DNA of 64,000 nt from positions 358,598 to 422,597 of the forward strand of contig JXTC01000221.1 of NCBI GenBank assembly GCA_002914845.1, written 5' to 3'. Shown piece by piece: positions 1 to 10,352 of this stretch. The notes under the pieces were generated by a model. It had not been told where the DNA came from and did no database searches. It saw nothing but the letters and a program-made list of their open reading frames with translations. The stretch is from Trema orientale. Taxonomy: Eukaryota; Streptophyta; Magnoliopsida; Rosales; Cannabaceae. Position 1 is the first letter of the stretch; the number at the start of each line of letters is the position of its first letter. The position numbers were made by a program, and so were the translations under genes.

Positions 1-268
1 TTCTCAGATTTATCTAGTGACCTTCATGAAACAAATAGTGTATGGATAAATATTTTATGGTGTTCCATACCCCTATGCTGTTTTGTGTAGTTCATATAAC
101 TTGGGAAATTTTCTTAAAATTTGGAAGTGTCGTTATCAAATCTGTAATTGTCCCTAACATTGCTTGGATCCGTTTCTAGAATTTTAGTGCTTATATTAAG
201 ACTAACTTGTGTTTCTTGTTATAGATTAATTTCTTTACAAATTGTCTTTGTACATGTGTTTACTTCAG

Positions 269-749
269 CAGTTACAGTGATCATAGTACGACCAACATCA
301 ACAAGCAAGATGCTCAAGATAGTTCCGAGAATGACCAAAGCAAAGCTCAACTATTAAAGGCGCTATGTCTATCTCAGAAGCGAGCAAGGGAAGCTGAGAA
401 AGCCGCGAAGCAAGCTTATACCGAGAAGGAACACATCATCACACTACTTTTTAGACAGGCATCCCAACTATTTGCTTACAAGCAGTGGCTCCAACTTCTG
501 CAGTTAGAGAACATCTGCCTCCAGCTTAAGAACAAAAACCAACCAATTGGCAATATCTTCCCATCTGTCTTGCCTTGGGCACGTAGTAGGCAAGTGAAGA
601 AGGGTCAGCACAGGGGTGGAAGGAAAAGGCAGGGCAAACCAAAGCATGAGATCAACAAGTCTGTTGTTGCGTTTGCGTTGGGGTTAGGTCTTGCCAGCGC
701 CGGTTTGCTCCTTGGTTGGACAATGGGGTGGTTGTTTCCGACCATTTAG
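269..749 (+). CDS. 3' end of an uncharacterised tail-anchored coiled-coil protein (partial)
   Basis: Last coding exon of a gene that begins outside the window. The open frame runs to TAG at 747-749 and gives about 159 residues. The 3' splice site is either TTCAG before 269 or TTACAG before 278; both keep the frame. Visible in order: an acidic, Ser-rich start; a charged helix rich in Lys, Ala and Glu (AREAEKAAKQAY); a Leu/Gln-rich stretch (QWLQLLQLENICLQLK) that looks like a coiled coil; a basic Lys/Arg/Gly segment; and a hydrophobic C-terminus (VVAFALGLGLASAGLLLGW) ending close to the stop, as in a single-pass membrane anchor. I do not recognise a named family. The sequence before 269 is intron with no coding signal. 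That the exon is real is secure; the function is unknown. Confidence 0.82.
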
Positions 750-1097
750 AATTTCTGTTGTTGTGGTGTTATCATGTGTCTCTTGGTGATTTGCTGCAAG
801 GCATGTTTCGAATTAGAATGTTTACATCTTCAGTAAGTGATGGTCTAGTTACCATTCTGTTAATTATATATATAGAATATATTTTTTGTAAAAAGAAAAT
901 ACATGAAACAGATGTGAATCATATGTATGTAAACTACAAATGACTATTTTCTTTTCATAATTTGCACTCTTTTGAGTTGCTTCTATGCAAATTTGGGGCT
1001 AGATAAGCTTTTACAAAGAAGCCACTGCTTCATGTTCGAGGTTGAACCATCTTAACTGAAATGACCTTCTAATATAAAGCTTGCTCNAGTTGTCACC

Positions 1098-1146
<49 letters not shown>

Positions 1147-2174
1147 GTTAAGAAAAGGTATTATGAATGTTGTCACCAGATTTATATAGAAGAGGATATT
1201 TTACCAAAATCTAAATGTATTTACCAGATTAATTTTCGGCAACAGCGGGCAATCTGAATTTTTATTCTTGGTAGCTAAACGATGTCGTTTTGTTACTCTA
1301 ACTAAATAAATAAAAGGCCAAACAGTCAACTAAAAGATAATTCTACTGAACCTGATATACTTGTATGAAAATCCAAAACAAGAAGCAGCACAAGCTGAAT
1401 AATCTAAAAGCACAAATTAGACCCAATCAAGTTTGGTTGGGTTAAGCTTTTCACGGATCTCGGATTTTGTTTCAGTGAGAAAATAACGAGAGTGCTTCTA
1501 AAATGGGGGGAAAAAATGTTCGTTAGTTAAAATTTCTTCAATATGAAAAGATATACAAACCTAGTTTCTCGAGAGAAATTTGTTTTAAGATTTAACTTTT
1601 AAGACTCAAAATATTAATTAATTTTGTACTTCTTTTCCTCCTAAAAAGTTGATATTTTTGAGTTATATTATGTAGAACTCTTGAGTCGGGCTCTTCGACC
1701 ATTTTGGAGAAAAGGAAAAGCAAATGAAACCCAAGACGCAGTAATACCAAAATCAATATTGAACGAGAAAACAGAAAAATTGAAGGAAAGCAACTGAATA
1801 CCAATTATATTAATTGGGTAATGTCCAAAAACAAAAAATGAATACTATGTACATATATAATTGTGATCACCAAAAAAAAAAAAAAAAAGCGGAATAGCAG
1901 TTGTCTAAAATCCTGATAAAATAATAATAATTGACACCTAAAAAAAGTAATACCAAGAACACAAAAAAGAAATAAAAGGAAAGCAAATGAATAATATGTA
2001 CACAATTATGACCAAAAAAAGGCAGTATAACAGTCAACTTAAATCCCAATAATTAAGTTATCCTTTAGACTTAGTAGTAATTCTATGCCCCTCGTATGAT
2101 CAGTTATCTAAAATCCTTGAAATAATTAGGCAAACAGTAAGAGATATCCAAACTAGAGATATCAGCATAAAGGG
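750..2174. other. 3' flank and intergenic DNA
   Basis: Probable 3' UTR to about 950, then AT-rich DNA. It holds an ambiguous base at 1087, a (TA)n microsatellite at 1100-1142, and a second copy of the short sequence TTGTCACCAGAT after the microsatellite. Short open frames on the minus strand around 1600-2050 are low-complexity Phe/Leu translations of A-rich DNA. No gene seen. Confidence 0.6.
1100..1142. repeat. (TA)n microsatellite
   Basis: About 21 uninterrupted TA units. It starts directly after the word TTGTCACCAGA, which recurs at about 1169-1181, and it lies 13 bases from the only ambiguous base in the window (1087). Confidence 0.95.
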
Positions 2175-2741
2175 TCATCGAGTGTCTTGAGGGTCTGACG
2201 AGTGTGAATAGGATGGCAGCTGCATTACTGGTGGAGGTTCTGGTATTCAAAATATAATATATATATATATATGTATAGCATATCATGAAGAATGAAGATA
2301 AATATAATATATATATATACTTATGTATATGAGTAGCTGAAAAAAGACTAAGTAAGACGGTATTTAATTACCGATGATTCTATTTGCCTTCAAATTTTTA
2401 AAGAGGAAAAATGAAAAACAATAATAAAATAATTAAACCAAAAAAAAAAAAAAAGAAAGAAAGTAAAAATACATCACCTCTTCATATCCAATTTGAAATT
2501 CAACTCTCACCGCTCCATGAGCGTTCTTGTCTCGAATGATATATATCAAAACACGTTCTCTTTGCAACATAGTAAAACCTAAGATCGATCGTCCATCACG
2601 TGTTTTCCTCGAAAAACCCATTTTTCCAAAACCATGCACCGGACATGCATAACAGATTGGCTGTACTATACGAGCCACCTTAATTCCCACGTGAGGATAG
2701 TGTCTCATCTTTGGTTGTGCTCTTGCAGAAGTAGCCATCAT
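2175..2741 (-). CDS. Possible two-exon small gene, unknown product
   Basis: A minus-strand open frame starts with two adjacent ATGs (2736-2741) and runs for 88 codons to a plausible donor (GAG|GTGATG, exon 2478-2741). A second segment, 2175-2219, follows an acceptor TGCAG and continues in the same phase for 14 codons (LPSYSHSSDPQDTR) to TGA. The joined product would be 102 residues, basic at the N-terminus, with no motif I recognise and no signal peptide or membrane segment. The matching splice phases and the non-repetitive composition of exon 1 favour a gene or gene relic. Against it are the lack of any recognised homologue and the neighbouring foldback element at 2813-3507. Treat as a hypothesis. 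Confidence 0.3.
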
Positions 2742-2812
2742 CTAAATCTTCGATCGATTTTGAAATGTTATCGATCGATATATACAAGGGACATGCGAAA
2801 TAATTATATAAA

Positions 2813-3507
2813 GCCACGTTTGGAATACAGGATAAAGATGGGATTGAATTGGATTAAATTAATCTCATGTTTAGTACATGTATATGAGAGAAATTAAATT
2901 AGATTAAAATAATCCACTCCAAAAATAATCCCCTTAGAAGGGATAATCTTATCCTCTTGAGAATTTAGGATTGGAAGGGATTATGAATTTGATCAAAAAT
3001 AATAGAATGTTTTTGAAGTAGTAATAAATGGTACTTTCGAAATTAACTTTTAAAAGTGGTAAAACCAGAAATGGTATTTTTCAAAATATTTTTATAAGTC
3101 GTATTTTTGAAAATAATTTTAAAAAAATGTCATTTTCCAAAAATAAGTTTTAAAAGTGGCAATTTTCAAAATATTTTTTAAAAATTGTATTTTTCAAATT
3201 TTTTTAAAAAGTGGTATTTTTGGAAATAAGTTTTTAAAAATGATATTTTTACAAAATTGATTTCTAAAAATGGTACATTTCTAAATTAATTTTTAAAAAT
3301 AGTATTTTTCTAAATAATCAAACCTCAAAATTCGTTATTTACCTAAAACTATAAAACACACCTATCCTAACTAAAAGTAGCACACCAAACATAAGATAGG
3401 ATTGGACTATAATTCTATCTTATCATATCCTATCCAATCCAATCCAGTCCAATCCAATCCAATCTTTTAAAATAGTCCAATCCTAACCTGCATACCAAAC
3501 GAAGCCC
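2813..3507. mobile_element. Foldback (MITE-like) element with internal minisatellite
   Basis: The left end reads GCCACGTTTGGAATACAGGAT. The reverse complement of the right end reads GGGCTTCGTTTGGTATGCAGG, so the two ends form an imperfect inverted repeat with the core CGTTTGG-AT-CAGG. Behind each end lie GGATT-rich blocks in opposite orientation (GGGATTGAATTGGATT on the left, repeated CCAATCC at 3431-3465 on the right). No transposase is present, so it would be non-autonomous. Ends of this kind (CGTTTGG) are common in plant hAT- and Harbinger-like MITEs. I found no clear target-site duplication, so the boundaries are approximate and the superfamily is not assigned. Confidence 0.55.
3026..3317. 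repeat. Degenerate ~30-bp tandem repeat
   Basis: About nine units of roughly 30 bp with a loose consensus of TTTTTAAAA followed by GTGGTATTTTT and a few variable bases. The last four copies of the GGTATTTTT word are spaced about 30 bp apart. It lies inside the foldback element at 2813-3507. A similar degenerate pattern appears at about 25530-25620. Confidence 0.65.
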
Positions 3508-3948
3508 AACATCACTATTTGAAATGCTATGGATTACCCGTTCTAGAGGGAGACCCAGAACGTAAAAGTCAACGAATTCCTTCCTCCTTCAACGAAAAGG
3601 AGGACTCTATGTAGTTGGGTTGAAAAATGCATCAACAGAAATAGCAGGATCATCATCATCATCATCAACCATTTTACCTTGCATCTGAGACATGTTTGTT
3701 ACTTGTGATCATGTGTATTTGTGAGGTCACCATCTATTAGTATCTTTTCTAATTTGTACCTCGTATGCTTTTCTCTGTATTTGTGTATTTTATTTTCTGT
3801 GTTTGGATCATTAGGGGTTGTTTGTTGGTCTGAAACTGGGGTTCGACCTTGTACAATGAAGCTACTGCTCTACTTTTGAGTAAAAGTACTGCAGGCAAAG
3901 TGAATTCTTATATATTCTTTCTAGCAAAAGTTAAATATTAATTCTAGC
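3508..3948. other. Intergenic DNA with a short minus-strand open frame
   Basis: Contains a (CAT)n run at about 3651-3666. A 28-codon minus-strand frame (3693 down to 3607) starts MSQMQGKMVDDDDDDPAISV and ends at TAG. It is more protein-like than its surroundings but too short to call. Nothing else seen. Confidence 0.4.
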
Positions 3949-4245
3949 AATGCTATAAGTCATCAGTAGTGCCCAGCACCATAATAAGGTGTAATTATGT
4001 TATTGAGTGATTTAATTAATAAATTGGGTCCCACATAAGTACCACCTGAAATATAATTTTAATCTACCAATAACATACTAATAAATCATGTCTAACACCA
4101 TAATAAAGTGTAATTATGTTATTGAGTGATTTAATTAATAAATTAGGTCCCACATAAGTTCCACTTGAAATATAATTTTAATCTGCCAATAACATACTGA
4201 CAAATCATGTAGTGTTGAGCACCATATAGTGCCCTTTAGCATATT
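3949..4245. mobile_element. MITE, family A, with internal tandem duplication
   Basis: The ends are imperfectly inverted: AATGCTATAAG on the left against AATATGCTAAAGGGCACTAT on the reverse complement of the right. Inside, a 119-bp unit (3977-4095) is followed directly by a close second copy (4096 to about 4214); each contains TGATTTAATTAATAAATT and GGTCCCACATAAGT. The same internal words occur in inverse orientation in the element at 26045-26222, so both belong to one non-autonomous family. No coding capacity. Boundaries are good to a few bases. Confidence 0.75.
3977..4214. repeat. 119-bp tandem duplication inside MITE A
   Basis: Two adjacent copies, 3977-4095 and 4096-4214, with only scattered substitutions. 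Each begins CACCATAATAA and includes TTATTGAGTGATTTAATTAA. Confidence 0.9.
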
Positions 4246-5037
4246 GTTCTGAATTTAGACCCAATTATGTAATTTGTTTTAATCCTTAAGAGTAGGATTA
4301 CAGCCGGAAACAAGCAAAGAAAAATACTCACAATTAATATGGCTTATGTCACAATCTACAAAAGTTAAATATTCTAGTGAACTGAATTCAATCCATGATA
4401 TTCCGGCACAAAAACGGATTTGTCCCATTTGAGAAAAATATGGTAATACTCTCAATCTTAGCTTAACCATGCATAAAAGCATGAATTTTAATCGTTCGAG
4501 GTACAATAAACAGTAGATGCTTAAGGGTGAAATTATTTATCCTTGTTACTCGGAGCACTGCACAAAATGGCCTCTATATCTTATTACATATTAATCAAGC
4601 TTCATGAAAATATGACTGGGTTGAGCTAGAGTACTATCACTATAAAATAAGATAAATAGCTTATTCCCTAAAATTAAGCAAAATCATGTCCCAAAATAAG
4701 AAATTAAGCAGTCGCTTCATTTCTTATCTTTGTTTCCAAATACGATCATCCTCACAAACAATCTTCGTTTTTGTTTTAATCGATTATTTTTTGTTTTTTT
4801 TTTTTTTTTTTGTTTTTGTTTTGGCATCTTTATTATATATCTTTCAAATGAAATCTATGGTAGATGCCAAGTTTAATATTAAATTTCCAGTTATCAGGTA
4901 CTGTGATAATGCGTTTTAGTTTGTTAATTAATGGTAGAGACACACAATGGTGCTAAAATTCAAGTTAGTTTACTGGATATTATTCAATCATAAGATTCGA
5001 GATAATATCTGAGGTGTCCTCATAATCTCTTTGATAG
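4246..5037. other. Intergenic DNA
   Basis: AT-rich with a T-tract at about 4794-4811. The minus-strand frame 4279-4506 has a leucine-rich-repeat flavour (FSSLEYLTFVDCDISHINCE), which could be a relic of an F-box/LRR gene, but it is isolated and has no partner exon. No gene called. Confidence 0.4.
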
Positions 5038-5047
5038 CAGCCATAGC

Positions 5048-5165
5048 CGAAGCCGACAATCTTACGTGGCATCAACTACTTCTTATCTACCCACGTGCTC
5101 CAATCCAACTGCCTTATTATCAACCGTAAGTCTAAGCTCTCAGTTCTTTTTGTCTTTCAAATTTT
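5048..5165 (+). repeat. Upstream copy of the hydrolase promoter module
   Basis: This segment repeats the proximal promoter of the alpha/beta hydrolase. AGCCGAC (5051), TCTTACGTGGC (5060-5070) and CCACGTG (5091-5097) lie exactly 1180 bp before AGCCGAC (6231), TCTTACGTGGC (6240-6250) and CCACGTG (6271-6277), so the first 60 bp are gap-free. A pyrimidine-rich stretch starting AGTTCTT follows in both copies (5142 and 6340). No coding exon follows the upstream copy. Confidence 0.85.
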
Positions 5166-6217
5166 TTTTTTTTTTTTTTAGGATTAAGTGGAGCTCTGAA
5201 TTACACGTATACTAGCAAACTGACAAGCAATTCTTGTTCAAGAATTTTGGATTGTGTTCCATGTTTTTCTTGTTCTACTTTTTTTTTTTTATTTCTTTTT
5301 TGGAGAGGACTTGTTCTACCTGATTTGGTATAACTATACAAGTAGAATATGTTTTTCTTTTTTCCTATCTTACATTTTAGGCTTTAGACCGGGAAGAATT
5401 CTGAGTCGCAACCATTTGCAAAGATATATATTCTTAACATATTGGTACTATGTTTTTCTTCTTTTTTTTTTTAATGAAGTACTATATTTCTTTTTGCTCT
5501 TTTATAATTCTTCTTTTAGGAAAAAAAATTATAATTAGACGGTTCATATATTTACATATAAAGTATGATCACTTCTATCAATTATCTCAAAGAAATTAAG
5601 CAAAAGCCTCAATAAGCAATAAAGTGAGAGTCAACATCTTTCATTGAAGTAGTATGGAGTATAGCAAAAGTTTTCAAAGTTTATGACTTTTATTTTGTCA
5701 ACTAAGGCACACGCATTCAAATTTTTGACTTACACACATAAATAAGAGCCTCCACCAGCATTTCATTATCAATTCCTCGTAAAAATAATTACCGCCCCAC
5801 TTTTTTAATCACCACATATTTTATTGAGATACCTTTAATAGAACCCATCAATTTCTCAACAAAAGAAGTATTAAATTAACCCAACCCCATGAATTGTTCA
5901 AAAAGTAACAATAAATTATGAACTGGTTAGGCACCGGTGTGAACTATACATAGTTTTATATGAGTAAAAAGTCACGGTCTTTTGAATTAAACAATAAATG
6001 AATAAAAGAGGGTCACCATCTTGTACATATCGGTAGAAGATTCTAAATTAAAAAACCCAAATTAATAAAACAAAAACCAAATAATAATAAAGCATATGAT
6101 TCCATTCTGTAAAATCCACCATGCATTGCATGCTTCCTAGTGTCTTCCTTCCTCCTCCGGCATCCCAACACCCCAACTCCATATCATATGGCTAATTGCA
6201 TTTGTTGACTTTGACCC
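5166..6217. other. Intergenic DNA between the two promoter-module copies
   Basis: Long T-tracts at about 5163-5178, 5279-5290 and 5461-5471, then AT-rich DNA. Minus-strand frames were also scanned; no gene-like frame or element ends recognised. Confidence 0.5.
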
Positions 6218-6227
6218 CTCCGCGTCC

Positions 6228-6452
6228 CGTAGCCGACCGTCTTACGTGGCAAGCAACCACTCCTTATCCGCCACGTGTTCCCGCTCAACCTCATAGGGAG
6301 ACCCCCGATAGATATAAGACGCACCAAAAACCCAAACCCAGTTCTTGTTTTCTCTTTTTCGATTCGGAATCAGACACAGACAGAACAGAGCTATACATAG
6401 TATCCGTTTCTCTCTCTGACTCTCTCTCTCATCGAAGAAGAAGAAGAAGACG
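6228..6452 (+). promoter_or_regulatory. Proximal promoter and 5' UTR of the hydrolase
   Basis: Contains an ACGT element in TTACGTGGC (6242-6250) and a G-box CACGTG (6272-6277). A TATA-like GATATAAG follows at about 6311-6318, about 135 bp before the start codon, and a CT/GAA-rich leader lies just before the ATG at 6453. G-boxes and ACGT elements are known binding sites of bZIP and bHLH factors, so light, ABA or stress input is possible; that is inference. Confidence 0.55.
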
Positions 6453-9400
6453 ATGCCTTATTGTGAGGTTGCGTCGAAGAACACCGGTGTGGACACGCAG
6501 CTCAACAATGGAATCAAGATTTTTTACAGAACGTACGGTCACGGACCAACCAAGGTTCTGCTCATTATAGGTTCGCTTTATTCAATCTCAATTTTCATTT
6601 TTGTTGAAAATTCTTCCGAAATTTGAATTGGGTTTTCGTCCATTTCTTCTGGGTCATTCATGCTGATGATGATGGTTGTTGTTCATAATCAATGGTCAGG
6701 ATTGGCGGGGACCCACGAGTCCTGGGGCCCACAAATCAGGGGCCTGACCGGAACCGAGATGCCCAACGACGACGATGAGTCGAGGGTCGGTGACTGTTCG
6801 GACAATGAAGCTGGGTTTAGTGGTGATGGAATCGAGGTCTGTGCTTTCGATAATCGTGGAATGGGTCGGAGCTCTGTGCCCACCAGAAAGTCCGAATACA
6901 CGTGAGTTTAATCCATTTTGATAAGAAAATGCTTCAATTTTGGATTAATTTTATTCAGTGTATGCTTGGGCATCCTGGGTTGATGATTTTTTTTTTAATT
7001 ATTATTATTACTTTTTTCCTTTTTTGGGTGCGAGACATTTTGTATGGATCTCATTTGCAGCTGCTGCTTTGGTTTTTGACATTTTATCTTATGTATATGA
7101 TCTTTTCAATTTTTGGTGTATTGCTTTGTCAATTTAGTTTTCATTTGATTCTAATTGAGGCCCACATTTCTTTGTGAACCTTTTTATTTTCTGTAATATG
7201 AAGAGAAAAGAGTTCCAGTTTCTAGTTCACAAATATCTGTTTTTATTTTGTTTTGAGTGAGGAAATATCAAGGGCAATGAGCCATTGAAAATAGTCGAGT
7301 TAGAGAGGTTTTTTTTTTTTTTTTTTGGGCAAAGAGTCAAGACATATTTTAACATAGCATTTGCTAAAAGGTGCGTGCTTAAGCTATAATACCATCGTAT
7401 AAATTTTAGAGATGGGTAATGTCCGTCGGGTGCTTAGTTTTTACTCAAACGTAGTTGTTAGTTGTTACATGGATTAAGACTAAAAGCTAAAAGGAATTGA
7501 AGTTTATAAAGTGGTTAATGATTTTTTGGTGCAGAACAAAAATAATGGCCAGGGACGCGATTGCTTTGTTGGATCATTTGGGTTGGACAAAGGCTCATGT
7601 TTTTGGTCACTCAATGGGTGAGTCCACAGTTTATACTTTGTAGCTCTGATTGGAAATATGCTAATTAACTTGTTCTGCTGTTAAGCTACTCCTTGTATGT
7701 CTGTTCCATTTTGATTCCAATCCGCTTTCTTATGAAAACTTTTCTATGAATACAGGAGCTATGATAGCTACAAAAGTAGCTGCAATGGTGCCTGAAAGAG
7801 TTCTTTCATTGGCTTTGCTAAATGTAACAGGTGGAGGTTTCCAATGTTTTCCAAAGGTATTCTTTTTTTTTTTTCCTCTGTTAACTTTTTTGGGATTCTT
7901 ACAAAAATACAGTCACCTGTAATATTCGTAACTTAAAATGGATGCGACTGTATATACCTGTTTACTGTTGGCATATATAAATTGGATGTCACTATGTATA
8001 ATGCGGAAATTCTCCGTTTAGCAAGCTCAAAATTATGACTAGAAATCCTGATTAACCGCATGCAAATCTAGATCATCTCTACTCAGACTTCTTTGTTGTA
8101 CGAGGTCCAGAAGTCCGTGACGTGATTTAACGAGTGAGCATAGTCTAGCAAAGTAGGATTGAAATCTGTTGGTTTCAACTTATCTTGTTTGCGTTGAGTG
8201 CGAAATGTTACGTCCTTTGAAAATATCTCTTTAATCTCAATTTCTATTAAGAAGGTACAATTATAAAGGGATAAGGATGGAAATTGGCCGGTTGCAAATT
8301 ATAGTGCTAGTGAGAAATAGACCAAACTGCCGTTAATGCAGAGACAAGATTTCTTTCTTATATGATTTTCTTATGAAAGCTACCTTTTTGGTTTGGTTGC
8401 TAAACCTGGATGTAGATCATCAGCCAAAGACTGTATTCGATATCCAGTTGAACTTATTTCTTATAGATTTGATTAATTTATCTCATCTTCTTGCAGTTTG
8501 ACAGAAAAACACTATCCATTGCGGTCCGTTTCTTAAGGGCAAAGACTCCTGAGCAGAGGGCTGCTGTTGACTTGGATACTCACTACTCGGAGGTAACTGA
8601 TTCTCTTGAATCTGTCTCTCTGTTTGTTATCTATAAAAAGAGAAGACTATTGGAAGTAGCATAAACAACGCTCACAATTAAACTAATAACAATATGCAGG
8701 AATATCTCGAGGAGTATGTTGGATCTACCACAAGAAGAGCAATCTTATACCAAGTAAGAATAAGATAATAATCTCTTGCAGGCTGTGGCACAGTACATTT
8801 ATTGAAAAGAAGAAGCCGATAAATTCACCTGTTTTGTCGCCTAACTTGAAATGATGTATTCTGCAGGAATATGTGAAGGGTATATCAGCAACTGGGATGC
8901 AGTCTAATTATGGTTTTGAGGGTCAGGTCAATGCATGTTGGACGCATAAAGTGACAAGAACAGAAATCGAATTGATTCGATCTGCTGGACTTTTAGTTTC
9001 AGTCATTCATGGAAGGTGCATGATCGTGTGTTTCATAACACAAATCAATGACTGAATGGCAATATTTTTTTTAATGCCTATGAGGACGACATATTGTTTT
9101 ACAGTAGTGGAACATAATGTTGGAAATAGAATACAGTTGGGACAATGATATTGGGAGTTAATATCAAGATTCATGTAGGACACTAACAAATATAGGATTA
9201 TGTATGCATATATTGAGTCGCATTGAACTAATATCTCACAGCATATTTCTTCCCTTCCCCTCTTCACAATTGATTATGAATCATGCTAAATGCTAACAAT
9301 GTGATTGTACTTAGTATATTGGAAGTGCAATTTCTACCTGCATGCACACATTCCTGTTGTTCCGATATTAATTCACATAAATCACTAACTAGTAATGTCG

Positions 9401-10352
9401 ATGTATAAGTTAAGATTTCTTAGATTAAAGTAGACTTTCAAAATCTACTTACTCTTTCCTTTCCGTAAAATTTAAAGTTTCCACCTTCATCTTGGACATG
9501 TAGGCATGATGTCATTGCTCAAATATATTATGCAAGGAGATTGGCAGAGAAAATGTATCCTGTAGCTAGAATGATAGATCTTCATGGAGGGCATTTAGTG
9601 AGCCATGAGAGGACTGAAGAGGTATGTGCCTTGTCTTTAACAGATTCGAATTCTATCAGTGTATATTATTAGATTATACATTTATATACAAATATATGTT
9701 AAAATAATTGGTGGAGCTACATAAGAAGTCACACTCTGCTTTGATCGACTCACGATAACAGTGAAGTGAAACCTGAATACTTTTGATTTCATTTCAGGTT
9801 AATAAAGCTCTTCTACAGTTGATCAAGGCTTCAACAATGCAGATAAAACCCCATGAATGGACAAATTTGCCCCGAAAGAGCTCTGGTAAGTATAGGAATA
9901 CTATCCTATGAGTAGTAGCAATGAGGGCAACACCCTAAAAAGGTCCTTTGAAATGAACAAAGCTAGTGGTAATGTGACATATGCTGCTCATTCGACAATA
10001 AGATCATTGTGAGGCTGAATCAGCTAATATGGACCTAATATGGACATGATAAAAGAAAACAGGAATTTGGTTAAGCAGAAGATTGTCCTCTATACCAATC
10101 TTTATATTCTATATTTTGCATTGTGAGTACTTCGCTGAAAATTTTATTTTGTCAGGGTGGATGGAGAGAAGAACGGCAAGTATCAGAACAAATACAGAGG
10201 GAGGAAGCAATGTGTCCTTCATGTGTAACATGTTAGACAAATTGCACCTTTGCCTATTATATCTTTTTGGCCTCTTTGTGTTGGCATTTGAGTATACAAA
10301 GAAGACTTTGAGAAGTTTGAAACCAGTGAGAGTTGGATCTTCTCTTACATAA
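6453..10352 (+). CDS. Alpha/beta hydrolase fold protein, 10 exons
   Basis: Exons 6453-6570, 6700-6901, 7535-7617, 7756-7856, 8497-8592, 8700-8753, 8867-9015, 9504-9621, 9798-9885 and 10156-10352; all GT-AG and in frame; 401 residues. The fold is clear. After an N-terminal strand come an oxyanion-loop segment GLAGTHESW, the strand DNRGMGRS, the nucleophile elbow GHSMG with Ser133, an acid in GRHDVI (Asp270), and a His in HGGHLVSHE (His298), so the catalytic triad is complete. The last exon adds a tail with a hydrophobic stretch (LCLLYLFGLFVLAF, about 368-381) that could anchor the protein in a membrane. The substrate cannot be read from sequence. From memory it matches the plant type represented by Arabidopsis At5g53050. 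An intron in the 3' UTR is possible near 10470. Confidence 0.93.
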
